64,000 bases of DNA from Acidobacteriota bacterium (GTDB lineage Bacteria; Acidobacteriota; Holophagae; Acanthopleuribacterales; Acanthopleuribacteraceae). The translations under genes were made by a program, and so were the position numbers. Under the pieces are notes generated by a model that was not told where the DNA came from, searched no databases, and saw only the letters and a list, made by a program, of their open reading frames with translations. Every line of letters starts with the position of its first letter. Within the stretch, counting starts at the first letter, position 1. Below are positions 1 through 9,635 of this stretch, piece by piece. The stretch is taken from NCBI GenBank assembly GCA_002747255.1, contig PDUC01000041.1:17318-81317 (forward strand), given 5' to 3'.

Positions 1-239
1 GGGTGTTCATTACCTCTCACAATCACGGATTCGCTGTCCGGCCTGAAACCTTTAAGGAAAAGCAAGTTGAACTCACACATACCTCTCTTTTTGATGGTTC
101 GCTGGAGGGTTACCGTTTGAAAGACCGGCCTGTATTCGGCGTTCAATTTCACCCAGAAGCAGGGCCCGGGCCTTCAGACGCCCACACACTCTTCGACCAG
201 TTCATAACCATGTTGGAGGACACTCATGCCAAGAGATAA
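1..239 (+). CDS. carA: Carbamoyl-phosphate synthase small subunit, C-terminal fragment
   Basis: This is the last 78 codons or so of the glutaminase subunit of carbamoyl-phosphate synthase; the rest lies before the window. The subunit removes ammonia from glutamine and channels it to CarB. The visible part is the end of the class I glutamine amidotransferase domain. The segment [12 protein letters not shown] carries the His and Glu of the Cys-His-Glu triad, and SHNHGFAV is a conserved family segment just before it. The reading frame is open from the first base and ends in TAA. The stop overlaps the start of carB by 14 bases, so the two subunits are translationally coupled. Confidence 0.95.
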   Translation, partial: VFITSHNHGFAVRPETFKEKQVELTHTSLFDGSLEGYRLKDRPVFGVQFHPEAGPGPSDAHTLFDQFITMLEDTHAKR

Positions 240-3200
240 ATCGATTCAATCCGTGCTTCTTATAGGCAGCGGTCCCATCACCATTGGTCAAGCCTGTGAG
301 TTTGACTATTCGGGCGTTCAGGCGGCCAGGGCACTGAGGGAAGAAGGCGTCAAGGTCATTCTGGTCAATTCCAACCCTGCAACCGTCATGACGGATCTCA
401 ATATCGCCGATCGAACCTATATTGAACCGCTCACACCGTCCTTTCTGACAGAAATTATTCGCAAAGAGCGGCCCGACGCCCTTTTACCGACCATGGGAGG
501 TCAAACCGCACTCAATTTGAGCTTGCATTTACAGGCTCGCGGTGTGCTGGACAAGTATAACGTTCGCATTATCGGCGCTTCTGTTGAGGCCATCAACCTG
601 GGCGAAGACAGAGAAAAGTTCAAAGACCTGATGGCCCGGCACCATCTCGATACCTGTCGAGGCGGATTCGCCACTTCAATGGCGGAAGCAGAAGCTTTGG
701 CCGAAGAAATTGGGTTTCCCATCATCATTCGACCCAGTTTTACACTGGGCGGTTCCGGTGGCGGCGTTGCGTATGACTGGAACACGTTTAGAGAGATTGC
801 CTCAAACGGATTGCGTGAATCCGCCAACACCCAGATCCTCGTAGAAGAGAGTATTCTGGGTTGGAAGGAATACGAATTTGAAGTTGTTCGAGACAAAGCC
901 GACAACGCGGTTATTATTTGTTCCATTGAGAACATCGATGCCATGGGTGTTCACACAGGCGATTCCATTACCGTTGCGCCTGCAATGACCCTGACCGACA
1001 GGCAATATCACACATTGCGAGACATGTCGCTTACCGTCCTGCGAGCCGTTGGTGTGGATACGGGCGGTTCCAATGTACAGTTTGCCATTGACCCCCATTC
1101 GGAACGCATTGTCATCGTGGAAATGAACCCGCGCGTTTCACGCAGTTCGGCACTGGCAAGCAAGGCAACAGGCTACCCCATTGCCAAGGTGGCCGCTAAA
1201 CTGGCTCTTGGTTACACGCTGGATGAACTGGACAACGAAATTACAGGCTGCACACCGGCCTCCTTTGAGCCTGCCATCGATTACGTGGTAGTCAAAGTCC
1301 CGCGATGGGCATTTGAAAAATTCCCGAACACGAATCTGGAGCTGACAACCCAAATGAAATCGGTCGGTCAAGTCATGTCGATGGGACGCACCTTCAAGGA
1401 AGCTCTGCAGAAAGCCATTCAAAGTCTCGAAACCGGCTTCAAGGGATTCCCCTGGCAGTGTCCGGCTACATCTGATCCCGAGCAGCTGAACATGCTGCTC
1501 GAAACACCCAACTGGAGACGAATGCACGCCATTGCATCCGCTTTCAGACAGGGAAGAACGGTTGAAGAGGTGAGCAGACTGACCAGGATCGATCCCTGGT
1601 TCCTCACCCAGATACAGGAGCTGATTGAAACCGAAAAACAACTGCGAAAACGCACCAGTGCAAACCAGCCCATTCCACCAGAACTGATTGCCAAAGCCAA
1701 GCGGCAGGGTTTTCAGGATGATGAATTAGCGGATCTGCTGGGCAGGGAAGAAAGTGACATTCGCGAACTGAGGTCACATGTTCCCTATGGCTTCAAATCC
1801 GTTGACAGTTGTGCCGGTGAATTTCCGTCACGGACACCCTATCTCTACGGCACTTACGGCGAAACAAGCGAAATCGAGCCTCTCGAGGGCAGAAAGGTCG
1901 TCATTCTCGGCAGCGGTCCCAACCGAATTGGCCAGGGGATTGAATTTGATTACAGCTGTGTACGAGCCGTAACGGGTTTTCAGAATTGCGGGTTCCAAGT
2001 CATTATGATCAATTGCAATCCTGAAACCGTCTCCACCGACTTCGATGTGGCTGACCGGCTCTATTTCGAGCCCATGACTTGGGAGCGAGTTCGCCACATA
2101 CTCGATTTTGAACAGCCTGAAGGCGTCATCGTCTCATTTGGGGGGCAAACCGCTCTCAACCTCGCGGAACCAATTGCCAGAGAGGGTTATCCCATTATGG
2201 GAACCTCTTTCAAGTCCATTCAACTGGCCGAAGACCGCGAGAAATTTAACGCTCTCTTGAATGAATTGGGTTTGAAACAGCCCAAAGGCACCATCGCCTT
2301 TTCACTGGAAGAAGCGGAACAAAAGGCCAAAGAAATCGGCTATCCCGTTATGATTCGACCCAGTTTTGTCCTGGGTGGAAGAGCCATGTCCATTGTTTTT
2401 GATCAGTCCGAACTGGATCAAGCCATGTACAACGCCTTTGAGGCGGCTGGAGAGCAGCCGGTTCTGATCGATATGTTCCTCGATGACGCCGTTGAAATTG
2501 ACGTAGACGCTATTTCCGATGGCACAGACGTGTTGATTCTGGGTGTCATGCAGCATATTGAAGAAACAGGTATCCACAGTGGTGACTCATCGTGCTGCCT
2601 GCCCGCGCCCATTCTCTCCAGAAGCCAGGACCGGCTCCTGCGTGAAGCGACTCGAAAAGTGGCCTCAGCTTTGGGTGTGGTGGGTTTAATCAACATTCAG
2701 TTCGCCCTTTGGAACGATGAACTCTATATCATCGAGGCCAACCCGCGGTGTTCCCGCACGGTCCCGTTTGCCGCCAAATCCACCGGTATTCCCTTTGCCC
2801 AGCTTTCGGCTGAAGTCATTGCCGGCAGAAAACTCAAGGATCTGGTCAGAGATTTGGATCCAGCCCCCGCCATGTGGCATGTGAAGTCGCCTGTCTTTCC
2901 CTTTAAGAAACTGGCAGGAGAAGACCCTCTAGCCGGCCCGGAAATGAAATCGACAGGTGAAGTCATGGGCGTTTCATTCTCCTTTGGCAACGCGTTTGCC
3001 AAAGCCTATCGAGCCACAGGCCACAAATTGCCGAGGGGCGGACGGGCATTCATCAGCGTCAATAACCGCGACAAAAAAAAGGTGCTTCCCATCGCCATGG
3101 CCCTCTATCAACTGGGCTTCGAACTCTGCGCTACTGCCGGCACAGCCCGTTTTCTCAGCCAGTCAGGTCTGGAAGTGGAAGCGGTAACGAAACTACACGA

Positions 3201-3462
3201 AGGCGGTCACCACATCCACCAAAGAATGATCGATGGAGAAATTCAATTGGTGATCAATACACCCGTTGGAAAAATGTCCCACCACGATGATCGCTACATA
3301 CGGAGCACCGCTCTACTCTATGGCATACCCTGCTTAACCACTTTAACGGCATCTCGCGCTCTGGTTGAAGGCATTCGCGCCATTAAAAGTGAACGCATGC
3401 TTGTTCACTGTCTCCAGGATATGTTCACGATTCAGAAATCATCGCCTCAATCTCAGACCTGA
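226..3462 (+). CDS. carB: Carbamoyl-phosphate synthase large subunit
   Basis: CarB makes carbamoyl phosphate from bicarbonate, ammonia and two ATP for arginine and pyrimidine synthesis. At 1078 residues it has the normal full length (about 1073 in E. coli). The two homologous ATP-grasp halves are visible. The first begins with [14 protein letters not shown] and has the glycine-rich loop [10 protein letters not shown] near residue 180. The second begins with [14 protein letters not shown] and has its loop at [10 protein letters not shown]-terminal MGS-like allosteric domain follows, with [14 protein letters not shown] at its start. The start is supported by GGAGG at 214-218. The 3' end overlaps the convergent plsC-like gene by 38 bases, inside coding sequence of both. 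Confidence 0.97.
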   Translation: MPRDKSIQSVLLIGSGPITIGQACEFDYSGVQAARALREEGVKVILVNSNPATVMTDLNIADRTYIEPLTPSFLTEIIRKERPDALLPTMGGQTALNLSLHLQARGVLDKYNVRIIGASVEAINLGEDREKFKDLMARHHLDTCRGGFATSMAEAEALAEEIGFPIIIRPSFTLGGSGGGVAYDWNTFREIASNGLRESANTQILVEESILGWKEYEFEVVRDKADNAVIICSIENIDAMGVHTGDSITVAPAMTLTDRQYHTLRDMSLTVLRAVGVDTGGSNVQFAIDPHSERIVIVEMNPRVSRSSALASKATGYPIAKVAAKLALGYTLDELDNEITGCTPASFEPAIDYVVVKVPRWAFEKFPNTNLELTTQMKSVGQVMSMGRTFKEALQKAIQSLETGFKGFPWQCPATSDPEQLNMLLETPNWRRMHAIASAFRQGRTVEEVSRLTRIDPWFLTQIQELIETEKQLRKRTSANQPIPPELIAKAKRQGFQDDELADLLGREESDIRELRSHVPYGFKSVDSCAGEFPSRTPYLYGTYGETSEIEPLEGRKVVILGSGPNRIGQGIEFDYSCVRAVTGFQNCGFQVIMINCNPETVSTDFDVADRLYFEPMTWERVRHILDFEQPEGVIVSFGGQTALNLAEPIAREGYPIMGTSFKSIQLAEDREKFNALLNELGLKQPKGTIAFSLEEAEQKAKEIGYPVMIRPSFVLGGRAMSIVFDQSELDQAMYNAFEAAGEQPVLIDMFLDDAVEIDVDAISDGTDVLILGVMQHIEETGIHSGDSSCCLPAPILSRSQDRLLREATRKVASALGVVGLINIQFALWNDELYIIEANPRCSRTVPFAAKSTGIPFAQLSAEVIAGRKLKDLVRDLDPAPAMWHVKSPVFPFKKLAGEDPLAGPEMKSTGEVMGVSFSFGNAFAKAYRATGHKLPRGGRAFISVNNRDKKKVLPIAMALYQLGFELCATAGTARFLSQSGLEVEAVTKLHEGGHHIHQRMIDGEIQLVINTPVGKMSHHDDRYIRSTALLYGIPCLTTLTASRALVEGIRAIKSERMLVHCLQDMFTIQKSSPQSQT

Positions 3463-4135
3463 CGCGATCTCTCAAGGCCAGTGTATCCATTTCCTCTATT
3501 TCACTTTGAGGAATAGGTTCACCTATTTTAAGCCGGATACGCCCGGGCCGTATGGAATAGGAAGTTGCGTTGTTGAGCTGATACAGGTCACAAATTCCCA
3601 ATGGAACAAGATCCAAATTGGCTTTTTTAGCCAAGTGAAAGGGGAGTTTCTTGAAGGATTTCAATTCGCCATCGAGAGTTCGTCCTCCTTCGGGAAAAAT
3701 AATCAGTGATTTTCCATTCCGGGTATAAGCAATCGCCTTTCGGATAGCCGATACAGAGGCATGCACATTATTCCTGTCAATAGGGATATTTCCCAAACGG
3801 CCCATTACTCTGCCATACAGCGGCCATTTATGCTGCCAAAGTGCTTCAACACCGCGCAGGTAAACGGGAATGAAACCGCCAACCAGAGGAATATCCAGGA
3901 AGCTGATGTGATTGATCATGAAAAGATAAGAGCGGTTCTTCTGAATATGCTCAAGACCTGAAACATCCACTTTGATCAATATCAATTTAAAAAAGAATCG
4001 CAGTAAGGCCTTTAAAAATGGGTCTATTCTTTCCAACGGGAAAAGGAAACTGAGTATATAAGCAGTTACCAGAAATACAACAAAATAAATTCCTCCGATA
4101 ATCCAAAAAACAAGTGATCTTATGGTGTCAATCAT
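3425..4135 (-). CDS. plsC: 1-acyl-sn-glycerol-3-phosphate acyltransferase family protein
   Basis: A PlsC-family acyltransferase of 236 residues, predicted to transfer a fatty acyl group to lysophosphatidic acid at the membrane. The acceptor motif NHISFLD (residues 75-81; catalytic H76 and D81) and the second motif FPEGGR (147-152) are intact. A hydrophobic segment at about residues 10-33 anchors the protein. It begins 14 bases after the lipid-kinase gene, so the two are probably one transcript and both act on phospholipid. Its 3' end runs into the end of carB on the other strand. The acyl donor and exact acceptor cannot be read from the sequence. Confidence 0.85.
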   Translation of the reverse strand: MIDTIRSLVFWIIGGIYFVVFLVTAYILSFLFPLERIDPFLKALLRFFFKLILIKVDVSGLEHIQKNRSYLFMINHISFLDIPLVGGFIPVYLRGVEALWQHKWPLYGRVMGRLGNIPIDRNNVHASVSAIRKAIAYTRNGKSLIIFPEGGRTLDGELKSFKKLPFHLAKKANLDLVPLGICDLYQLNNATSYSIRPGRIRLKIGEPIPQSEIEEMDTLALRDRVRSEIEAMISES

Positions 4136-4149
4136 TCAAAACTCTTCTA

Positions 4150-5040
4150 TCAACAGAAAAACTCAACGGCCCGATGAAGGCACTCTATGTCAATGGGGGT
4201 CTTCCCCATCAGTTCCCCATCCGGTGTCAGTATCTTGGAAGACGGGGCCAGGACCGATATTTTTTTGGCTTTGAAAACCTCCACTTCGCTCTGGTGAACA
4301 TGCTCACCTTTAAAGATTGTGGGAAACAATCTGATAATTTTGAAACGGGAAGCTTTATTCAGGAGAATGACATCCAGGTAGCCGTCATCAATCTCAGCTT
4401 CAGGCGCAATGATAAAAGTGGCTCCGGTGTATCGGGTATTGGCAATTTCAACAAAGAAATTCTGACTCTTATAGAACTGGCCGTCCAACTCCATTTCCAA
4501 AGGATAGGTCTTCATGCGCAATAGCTGCCAGAAAACACCAATGGAATAAGCCATATTTCCAAGTTTCTTAAAAGACCTGGCCGTTTTATTGGCATCGGAG
4601 ACAAAGCCAAATCCCAGGACATTCATGTAGTAATAAACCTGACCTTCTGTGGTAAAGCGCGCCAAATCCGCTTTCCGGGTGCGTTTTTTCACGATTAGTT
4701 CAATGGCTTTTTCCCACTGATAGGACTTCAGGTTGAGATCCCGCGCAAAGGCATTACCCGTTCCAATGGGAATAATGCCCAGTGGAGGCTTGTGTTTCAG
4801 CTTGTTTTGCTGATAACCATTGATCACCTCAAATAAGGTGCCATCGCCACCCGCAGCAATAACGCCATCGTAATTGGAGAGATCTGCTTCCCGAACAAGA
4901 GCAACACCATGCCAGGCATATTCGGTATACATGAAGTTAGCTTGAACAGCTTTTGCCTGGAACGCACTCTTGATGGCTTTCAAGGTTCTGGCAGCTCGTT
5001 TGTGGCCTGCTTGAGGGTTGTAGATAATCAATAATTTCAT
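4150..5040 (-). CDS. Diacylglycerol kinase / YegS-type lipid kinase
   Basis: A lipid kinase of the DAGK catalytic (YegS/DgkB/LCB5) family, predicted to phosphorylate diacylglycerol or a related lipid and return it to phosphatidic acid synthesis. Landmarks are MKLLIIYNPQAG at the N-terminus, the nucleotide-binding motif AAGGDGTLFEVING, GIIPIGTGNAFARDL, and a late TPDGE motif. I start it at 5040 (296 residues). An upstream in-frame ATG at 5124 would add 28 residues lacking family character, whereas the family normally begins at this Lys-Leu-Leu-Ile strand. It precedes the PlsC-like gene by 14 bases. Confidence 0.85.
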   Translation of the reverse strand: MKLLIIYNPQAGHKRAARTLKAIKSAFQAKAVQANFMYTEYAWHGVALVREADLSNYDGVIAAGGDGTLFEVINGYQQNKLKHKPPLGIIPIGTGNAFARDLNLKSYQWEKAIELIVKKRTRKADLARFTTEGQVYYYMNVLGFGFVSDANKTARSFKKLGNMAYSIGVFWQLLRMKTYPLEMELDGQFYKSQNFFVEIANTRYTGATFIIAPEAEIDDGYLDVILLNKASRFKIIRLFPTIFKGEHVHQSEVEVFKAKKISVLAPSSKILTPDGELMGKTPIDIECLHRAVEFFC

Positions 5041-5146
5041 CTTTACTCTGTCCACGTTTAGTTTAGCATGAAGAAGTAATAGAAAAAACGGATCTTTACA
5101 CAGGTACTTCACCCAACAATTCAATTAAGCACCCTGTGTTTTCCAC

Positions 5147-5905
5147 TCAGGCGAATAACAGCAAAAGAAGAGCATGGCACACAACGGGCATGAAAGCACA
5201 GTCCACCTGTGGTAAATGCTTGGGCCAAACACCATGAAGCACACTGACTCCAATCAGACTTAGGGGCACACCCACAATCACATAACCCGGAATGGAAAGA
5301 AAGGCAGTCAGCCGGGCAAAAAACACTGTTTTTTTACCATAAATTACTGCTAAGGAGCGTAGGTTGTTTTTTCGATCCCTATCTCTGTCAAAAAAACCGC
5401 TCCAAATGAAATTACTCCATGCCATCATGAAAAAAGAACTGTAAAGCAGTTTGTTATTCCCTGCGACCAACCCCAGGCATAACCATGTAAAGAGAGCCGC
5501 TCCCAGAAGTTCCTTCACACCCGGAACCAGTTTGATAAGACCAGAAGTCATGCTTAAATACAAACTGCCTGCTAAAACCAGAATGATCAACCACCTCATT
5601 TCCCTTGACGTAATATGCTGAATGAGGAAAATGAGAAAAATGAACGTAAAAATCAAGACGACTGCAGTGAGCAGAATGTGATGATAGTGCCTCCGAGCGA
5701 GTTTAAAACCGACACGTTTCTCCAATGTGCGGTCAAGAGCGTAGACAGAAAGAGTCCCGAAAAATGTTACAAACAGGATGATAAGGCGCAAAGTAACTTG
5801 AAGATTCACCATAAAAACAAACTGAACTGAAACCATTACACAGGCAGGCCAAACACCCAACCCCAGCAAAATTTCCGTGATTCTTTTTCCTGCCGATTTC
5901 AACAT
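5147..5905 (-). CDS. UbiA-like prenyltransferase family membrane protein
   Basis: A polytopic membrane protein of 252 residues with about seven or eight hydrophobic segments. Two polar motifs fit the UbiA superfamily. YALDRTLEKR near residue 55 sits where the first Asp-rich motif is expected. FFDRDRDRKNNLRSLAV near residue 172 resembles the second D-x-x-x-D motif followed by the Arg-Ser-Leu strand of UbiA enzymes. Such proteins prenylate aromatic or other acceptors in the membrane. The first motif is degenerate and the protein is short for the family (about 290), so the substrate, and even catalytic activity, are uncertain. It is followed by the lipid-kinase gene on the same strand. Confidence 0.6.
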   Translation of the reverse strand: MLKSAGKRITEILLGLGVWPACVMVSVQFVFMVNLQVTLRLIILFVTFFGTLSVYALDRTLEKRVGFKLARRHYHHILLTAVVLIFTFIFLIFLIQHITSREMRWLIILVLAGSLYLSMTSGLIKLVPGVKELLGAALFTWLCLGLVAGNNKLLYSSFFMMAWSNFIWSGFFDRDRDRKNNLRSLAVIYGKKTVFFARLTAFLSIPGYVIVGVPLSLIGVSVLHGVWPKHLPQVDCAFMPVVCHALLLLLFA

Positions 5906-5915
5906 AGCTCTTTTT

Positions 5916-5984
5916 CTAACCGCTCAGGAACAGCAAGCCTGCTCCCAGGCTCACCATGCCCAGTCTCAAGAGTCGCCATTCCAA
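5916..5984 (-). CDS. Possible 22-residue hydrophobic leader peptide
   Basis: A tiny frame beginning with TTG reads MEWRLLRLGMVSLGAGLLFLSG. It ends 10 bases before the ATG of the UbiA-like gene. An AAGG stretch lies about 7 bases before the TTG. The peptide is basic at the start and then uniformly hydrophobic, like a single membrane helix. It could be a small membrane protein or a leader coupled to the downstream gene. With only 22 codons and a rare start codon, chance is a real alternative. Confidence 0.2.
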   Translation of the reverse strand: MEWRLLRLGMVSLGAGLLFLSG

Positions 5985-6076
5985 GCTGGACCTTTTTCCA
6001 GCAGAAAAGAACCCGAAAGCTGTTGGTCTTTATGTTACGGGGGTTAACTTCAGTGTGATGTTCTGTATGCGTTTTC

Positions 6077-7201
6077 TCAAAAAGGAAGTACGCCGAGCAG
6101 GCTTCGATCTCCCTCAGCCAGACATCGAACTAATTCTTCCTTAAAGTAGTTGGGTTCTTCAGGAACCAATTCTTTAACTCTTCCCTGATAATGATCATAA
6201 CTTCTGTCTATATCTTCTTTTAAAAGATTGTAAAGGTTACCGGTGTTTCTTCCTTCATTCACTTTATCCTGGTTGTAGAGAATCAAGTCAGAAATAAGAA
6301 CTCTAGCAACTCGCTTGGCTTTTTTCACCTCAGGGGTATCATCAGCCGAGGGCAGAGCAATAGCTTTGTTGCCCGCCCTCTCAATCGGCGGTTTCAGCAT
6401 CTCAGTTTGGGGTTTACCGGGAACGCGATCTTCCTCGGACTCTGCATGAGGTTCGGAAGCAGGTTCACTCTTTTGCTGAACGGGTATTTCATCGCGAATC
6501 TTCTCGGTAATTTGATCAGGTCCTGGTACAGATCTTTTTTGTGAAGCCGGTTCAGCAGGAACCTTATATTTCAGATTAGCGGGCTTCTTCTTTAGTTTTG
6601 CCGTAATCATGGTGAGTTCCATGCCTGCCACATGAGCGAGGTTTTCTATCATTCCCAGCCCTGGTAGCTCCATTGTCGCCCCGGAATCCAGATACAGTAA
6701 TCCTGCAACCTTGCCACGAACTTGAATTGGGATAAAGGCCGATTTAACAGGGGAGAAATCATCCAATTCTGTAATTGCATCTGAAATGGAACCCAAATCA
6801 CTGTAATTATACAGCTTCATGCTCATGCTGTTTATGGATTCACGCAGTTCAGGATACGCATTGATACCCCAATGAATTTTTTTCACCTTTCCTTCCATAA
6901 AATCCCGTTCAAACCCACGAGCAGCAAAACCGTGCAGGAGGCGGTCTTTAACAATGAGAAACAGCACTCTGGGTACTATTTTTCCCACGCAATCCAACAG
7001 GATATTCAGAATGTTAGCCTGCGTATAACCCTCTCTGAATTTTTGTAGGCACTCCATGAGTTCCTTTGACCCATCCGCATTTTGAGTTTCAGTGAACTGC
7101 TTTTGCAACAAGTCCAATTCACTTTCAACTTCACTCTGTAGAGATGAAATCTGTTTTTTGAATTTATCTTTAAGTTCCTGAATGAGATGTTCCTGAGTCA
7201 T
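6077..7201 (-). CDS. GAF-like domain protein with conserved basic C-terminal block
   Basis: I do not recognise a named protein. It has 374 residues. Residues 1-45 look like a coiled coil (EELKDKFKKQISSLQSE type). Residues about 65-215 have the pattern of a GAF-type sensor domain, including VKSAFIPIQVRGKVAGLLYLD followed by a helix, the usual end of a GAF fold. Residues about 215-295 are a Pro/Glu/Lys-rich linker. The C-terminal 80 residues contain KKAKRVARVLISDLILYNQDKV. From memory, similar blocks end regulatory proteins in Acidobacteria-like genomes; I cannot verify that here. A signalling role is likely but the ligand and partner are unknown. It is upstream of, and co-oriented with, the UbiA-like gene. 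Confidence 0.55.
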   Translation of the reverse strand: MTQEHLIQELKDKFKKQISSLQSEVESELDLLQKQFTETQNADGSKELMECLQKFREGYTQANILNILLDCVGKIVPRVLFLIVKDRLLHGFAARGFERDFMEGKVKKIHWGINAYPELRESINSMSMKLYNYSDLGSISDAITELDDFSPVKSAFIPIQVRGKVAGLLYLDSGATMELPGLGMIENLAHVAGMELTMITAKLKKKPANLKYKVPAEPASQKRSVPGPDQITEKIRDEIPVQQKSEPASEPHAESEEDRVPGKPQTEMLKPPIERAGNKAIALPSADDTPEVKKAKRVARVLISDLILYNQDKVNEGRNTGNLYNLLKEDIDRSYDHYQGRVKELVPEEPNYFKEELVRCLAEGDRSLLGVLPF

Positions 7202-7323
7202 GGTTGATAACCTCCATGCAATTTATATTATCATTTCCCCTAGAATAAAAAAATGAAGATTTTGATTAGATAATTCAATTAAGACCCTCATGGGTTACTC
7301 GATAAAAAAACAAGACGCCAAAC

Positions 7324-7352
7324 TTGAGAACTCAGACTTCCTGTGCTACATT
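7324..7352 (+). promoter_or_regulatory. Sigma-70-type promoter of argS
   Basis: TTGAGA (7324-7329) and TACATT (7347-7352) are separated by exactly 17 bases. They match the -35 and -10 consensus at 5/6 and 4/6 positions. Transcription would start near 7359, about 25 bases before the argS ATG, leaving room for the AGGGG ribosome site at 7371-7375. Confidence 0.5.
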
Positions 7353-7383
7353 ACGCCATTCATTGAAACAAAGGGGTTAAAGG

Positions 7384-9492
7384 ATGGAGAAAAAACAACT
7401 GACCAATGCACTCTACGCCGCAATTGATCAGCCCGAACAGCTTTCAGAAGAATTTATTGAAAAACTGCTTGAAAAGCCGAGGGACAGGAACATGGGCGAT
7501 TGGGCCTTTCCCTGTTTTCAATTGGCGCGCGTTATGCGCCAGGCTCCACAGCAGATTGCCAGTGAGCTTGTGCAGCGATTGAACCTCGTGTTACGTGAAT
7601 ACTCCTATATCGAATCCGTTCAAGCAGCGGGTCCCTACTTGAACTTCACCATCAGCAAGGCCGCTTTAGCTGAGCAAATTATACCCGCCATGCTCAGCGG
7701 CTCTGCTTTAGATAATCGATCACAAACCAAACAACGCGTCATGATTGAGTACTCTCAACCCAATACTCACAAGGCCTTTCATGTCGGGCACATGCGAAAC
7801 GTTGCCCTTGGTGACGCCCTGGTCCGCATCGTAGAGTGGTCCGGTGATGACGTGGTGGCTGCCAATTATATTGGCGATGTAGGTGCTCATATTGCCAAAT
7901 GCCTTTGGTACCTGAAAGAGCATTACAAAGGGGAAATTCCCACAGAAAACCGCGGAGAGTTCTTGGGAGAGATGTACCGATGTGCAACAGAATTGTTGGA
8001 TTTCAATACACTTACAAAATGCCCCATGCCAGGAGTTATTACCGCGAAGGTAGTGTCTGTACATCCAATAGAGCACCATCTCAAACAAGTGGTTCTTTCA
8101 ACGGGAACTCATGAAAAAACGGTTGTCTGTGGGGGGAAAGACTACCGTACAGGCGATGTGGTCGCCTATGCTGGACCGGGTAGCAAAGTGAAGGGTCGGT
8201 TGGTTCAGGAGAAAACAGCCCACGGTATGCTCTCACAAGGCATGATTTGCAGTGAAAAGGAACTGGGTCTCTCCGATGATAACGATAAGATTTATACTTT
8301 CAGACCAACGCAGGAACCCGGTTGCGAAATTGCGGAGGTCATGCGTAAAGAAGACAGTTTGCCTGCATCCACCTCTGTTCTTCAGACCATGGAAGAACGA
8401 ACGCGAGGCGTTTCAAACATCCTGAAACAACTTGAATCTAAAGATCCCGACACCATTAAACTCTGGCAGGAAACGAAATCCTGGTCCATGGATGCTTTCC
8501 ATGAAATTTACCATTGGCTGAATGCTCGGTTTGATCATTACTTCTACGAAAGTGAAGTGGGTGACGAAGGCAAAGAGCTGGTGTATGAATTCAAACAAAA
8601 AGGCCTTTTCATTGAATCCGAGGGAACCATAGGCGCTGACCTCAGCGGCGACAAGCTGCCGTTTTTCATGCTCCTCAAGTCCGATGGAACCGGTCTTTAT
8701 TCCACTAAAGACCTGGCCTTGGCGAAACGAAAATTTGAAGACTTTAAAATCAATCACTCCATCTATGTGGTCGATGCCTCGCAGTCTCTCCACTTCCAGC
8801 AGGTCTTTGCCACCTTGAAGCAGATGGGCTTTCAACAGGCGAATGACTGCCATCATCTGGCGTACGGTCTGGTTGTCATTCCGGGCGGGAAAATGAGTTC
8901 CAGGGCGGGCAACATCATTCCCTTTTCCGAGCTTAGAAAACGCCTGGATGAAAAAATTAAGAGAGAGTTTCTGGACAAGTACCGGGGGAGTTGGACTGAA
9001 GAAGAAATCGAACAGGCATCGAGATTTATTTCCATCGCAACCATTCGATACGGCATGTTGAATTGCGATCAGATCAAGAATATCGTTTTCGATCTGGATG
9101 AATGGACATCCAAAAGCGGCAACACCGGCCCCTATCTGCTCTACGCCTATGCGCGAATCGCTTCCCTTTTGAGGAACGCAAAGATAAATGAATGGACCGG
9201 GAAACCGCAATGGTCACTTCTGCAAACAGAAGAAGAAAAAGCGCTGGTTTCACTGCTCTCTGAATTTGAAAAGACCATTTTGAAAGCCGCTGAGGATTAC
9301 AGACCCCAATTGGTCTGCATCTACCTGTACGATCTAGCCAAGAGTTTCAGCCGCATGTGGGACAAAATCGCCATCTTGAAAGCTGAAACAACTGAATTGA
9401 AAGTAACCAGACTTCAACTGGCCAAAGCAACGGGAATGGCACTGAAGAAGGGCTTGGAACTTTTGGGAATCCAGACCCTGGAGCGAATGTAG
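7384..9492 (+). CDS. argS: Arginyl-tRNA synthetase with an inserted PheT-like tRNA-binding domain
   Basis: ArgRS charges tRNA-Arg. The class Ia signatures are present: HVGHMRN (residues 133-139, the HIGH motif), DVGAHI at 165-170, and GGKMSSRAGN (501-510) in place of KMSKS, followed by the C-terminal anticodon-binding helical domain. The protein has 702 residues, whereas most bacterial ArgRS have about 550-590. The excess is a compact block at about residues 214-330. It reads as the OB-fold tRNA-binding domain of PheT: VVCGGKDYRTGDVVAYAGPG, then GMLSQGMICSEKELGLSDD. The block sits in the catalytic half, after EFLGEMYRCATELLD and before ERTRGVSNILKQLE. Both flanks continue as normal ArgRS, so this is an in-frame insertion and not a fusion at an end. 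Confidence 0.95.
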   Translation: MEKKQLTNALYAAIDQPEQLSEEFIEKLLEKPRDRNMGDWAFPCFQLARVMRQAPQQIASELVQRLNLVLREYSYIESVQAAGPYLNFTISKAALAEQIIPAMLSGSALDNRSQTKQRVMIEYSQPNTHKAFHVGHMRNVALGDALVRIVEWSGDDVVAANYIGDVGAHIAKCLWYLKEHYKGEIPTENRGEFLGEMYRCATELLDFNTLTKCPMPGVITAKVVSVHPIEHHLKQVVLSTGTHEKTVVCGGKDYRTGDVVAYAGPGSKVKGRLVQEKTAHGMLSQGMICSEKELGLSDDNDKIYTFRPTQEPGCEIAEVMRKEDSLPASTSVLQTMEERTRGVSNILKQLESKDPDTIKLWQETKSWSMDAFHEIYHWLNARFDHYFYESEVGDEGKELVYEFKQKGLFIESEGTIGADLSGDKLPFFMLLKSDGTGLYSTKDLALAKRKFEDFKINHSIYVVDASQSLHFQQVFATLKQMGFQQANDCHHLAYGLVVIPGGKMSSRAGNIIPFSELRKRLDEKIKREFLDKYRGSWTEEEIEQASRFISIATIRYGMLNCDQIKNIVFDLDEWTSKSGNTGPYLLYAYARIASLLRNAKINEWTGKPQWSLLQTEEEKALVSLLSEFEKTILKAAEDYRPQLVCIYLYDLAKSFSRMWDKIAILKAETTELKVTRLQLAKATGMALKKGLELLGIQTLERM

Positions 9493-9528
9493 TTTGACTT
9501 GAACACAATGAGTAGGAAAGGGCATGTC

Positions 9529-9588
9529 TGCGTTTTTCCAAAATCACCTTCACACGGCAAAGTGTTCGAAAAATCCTGGAAAAACGCA
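9529..9588. other. 12-bp inverted repeat between convergent genes
   Basis: TGCGTTTTTCCA (9529-9540) and TGGAAAAACGCA (9577-9588) are perfect inverted copies 36 bases apart. They lie between the ends of argS and the convergent coiled-coil gene. No long T-run follows either arm. It may form a bidirectional transcript-end hairpin. Confidence 0.35.
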
Positions 9589-9635
9589 AACACACCAAAG
9601 GTGAAGAAAGCCTGTCATGCTTTTTGGGTTCATTT

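Noticed and set aside
8413-9210. Minus-strand open frame of 265 codons opposite argS
   Set aside because: Antisense to the conserved class Ia catalytic region.
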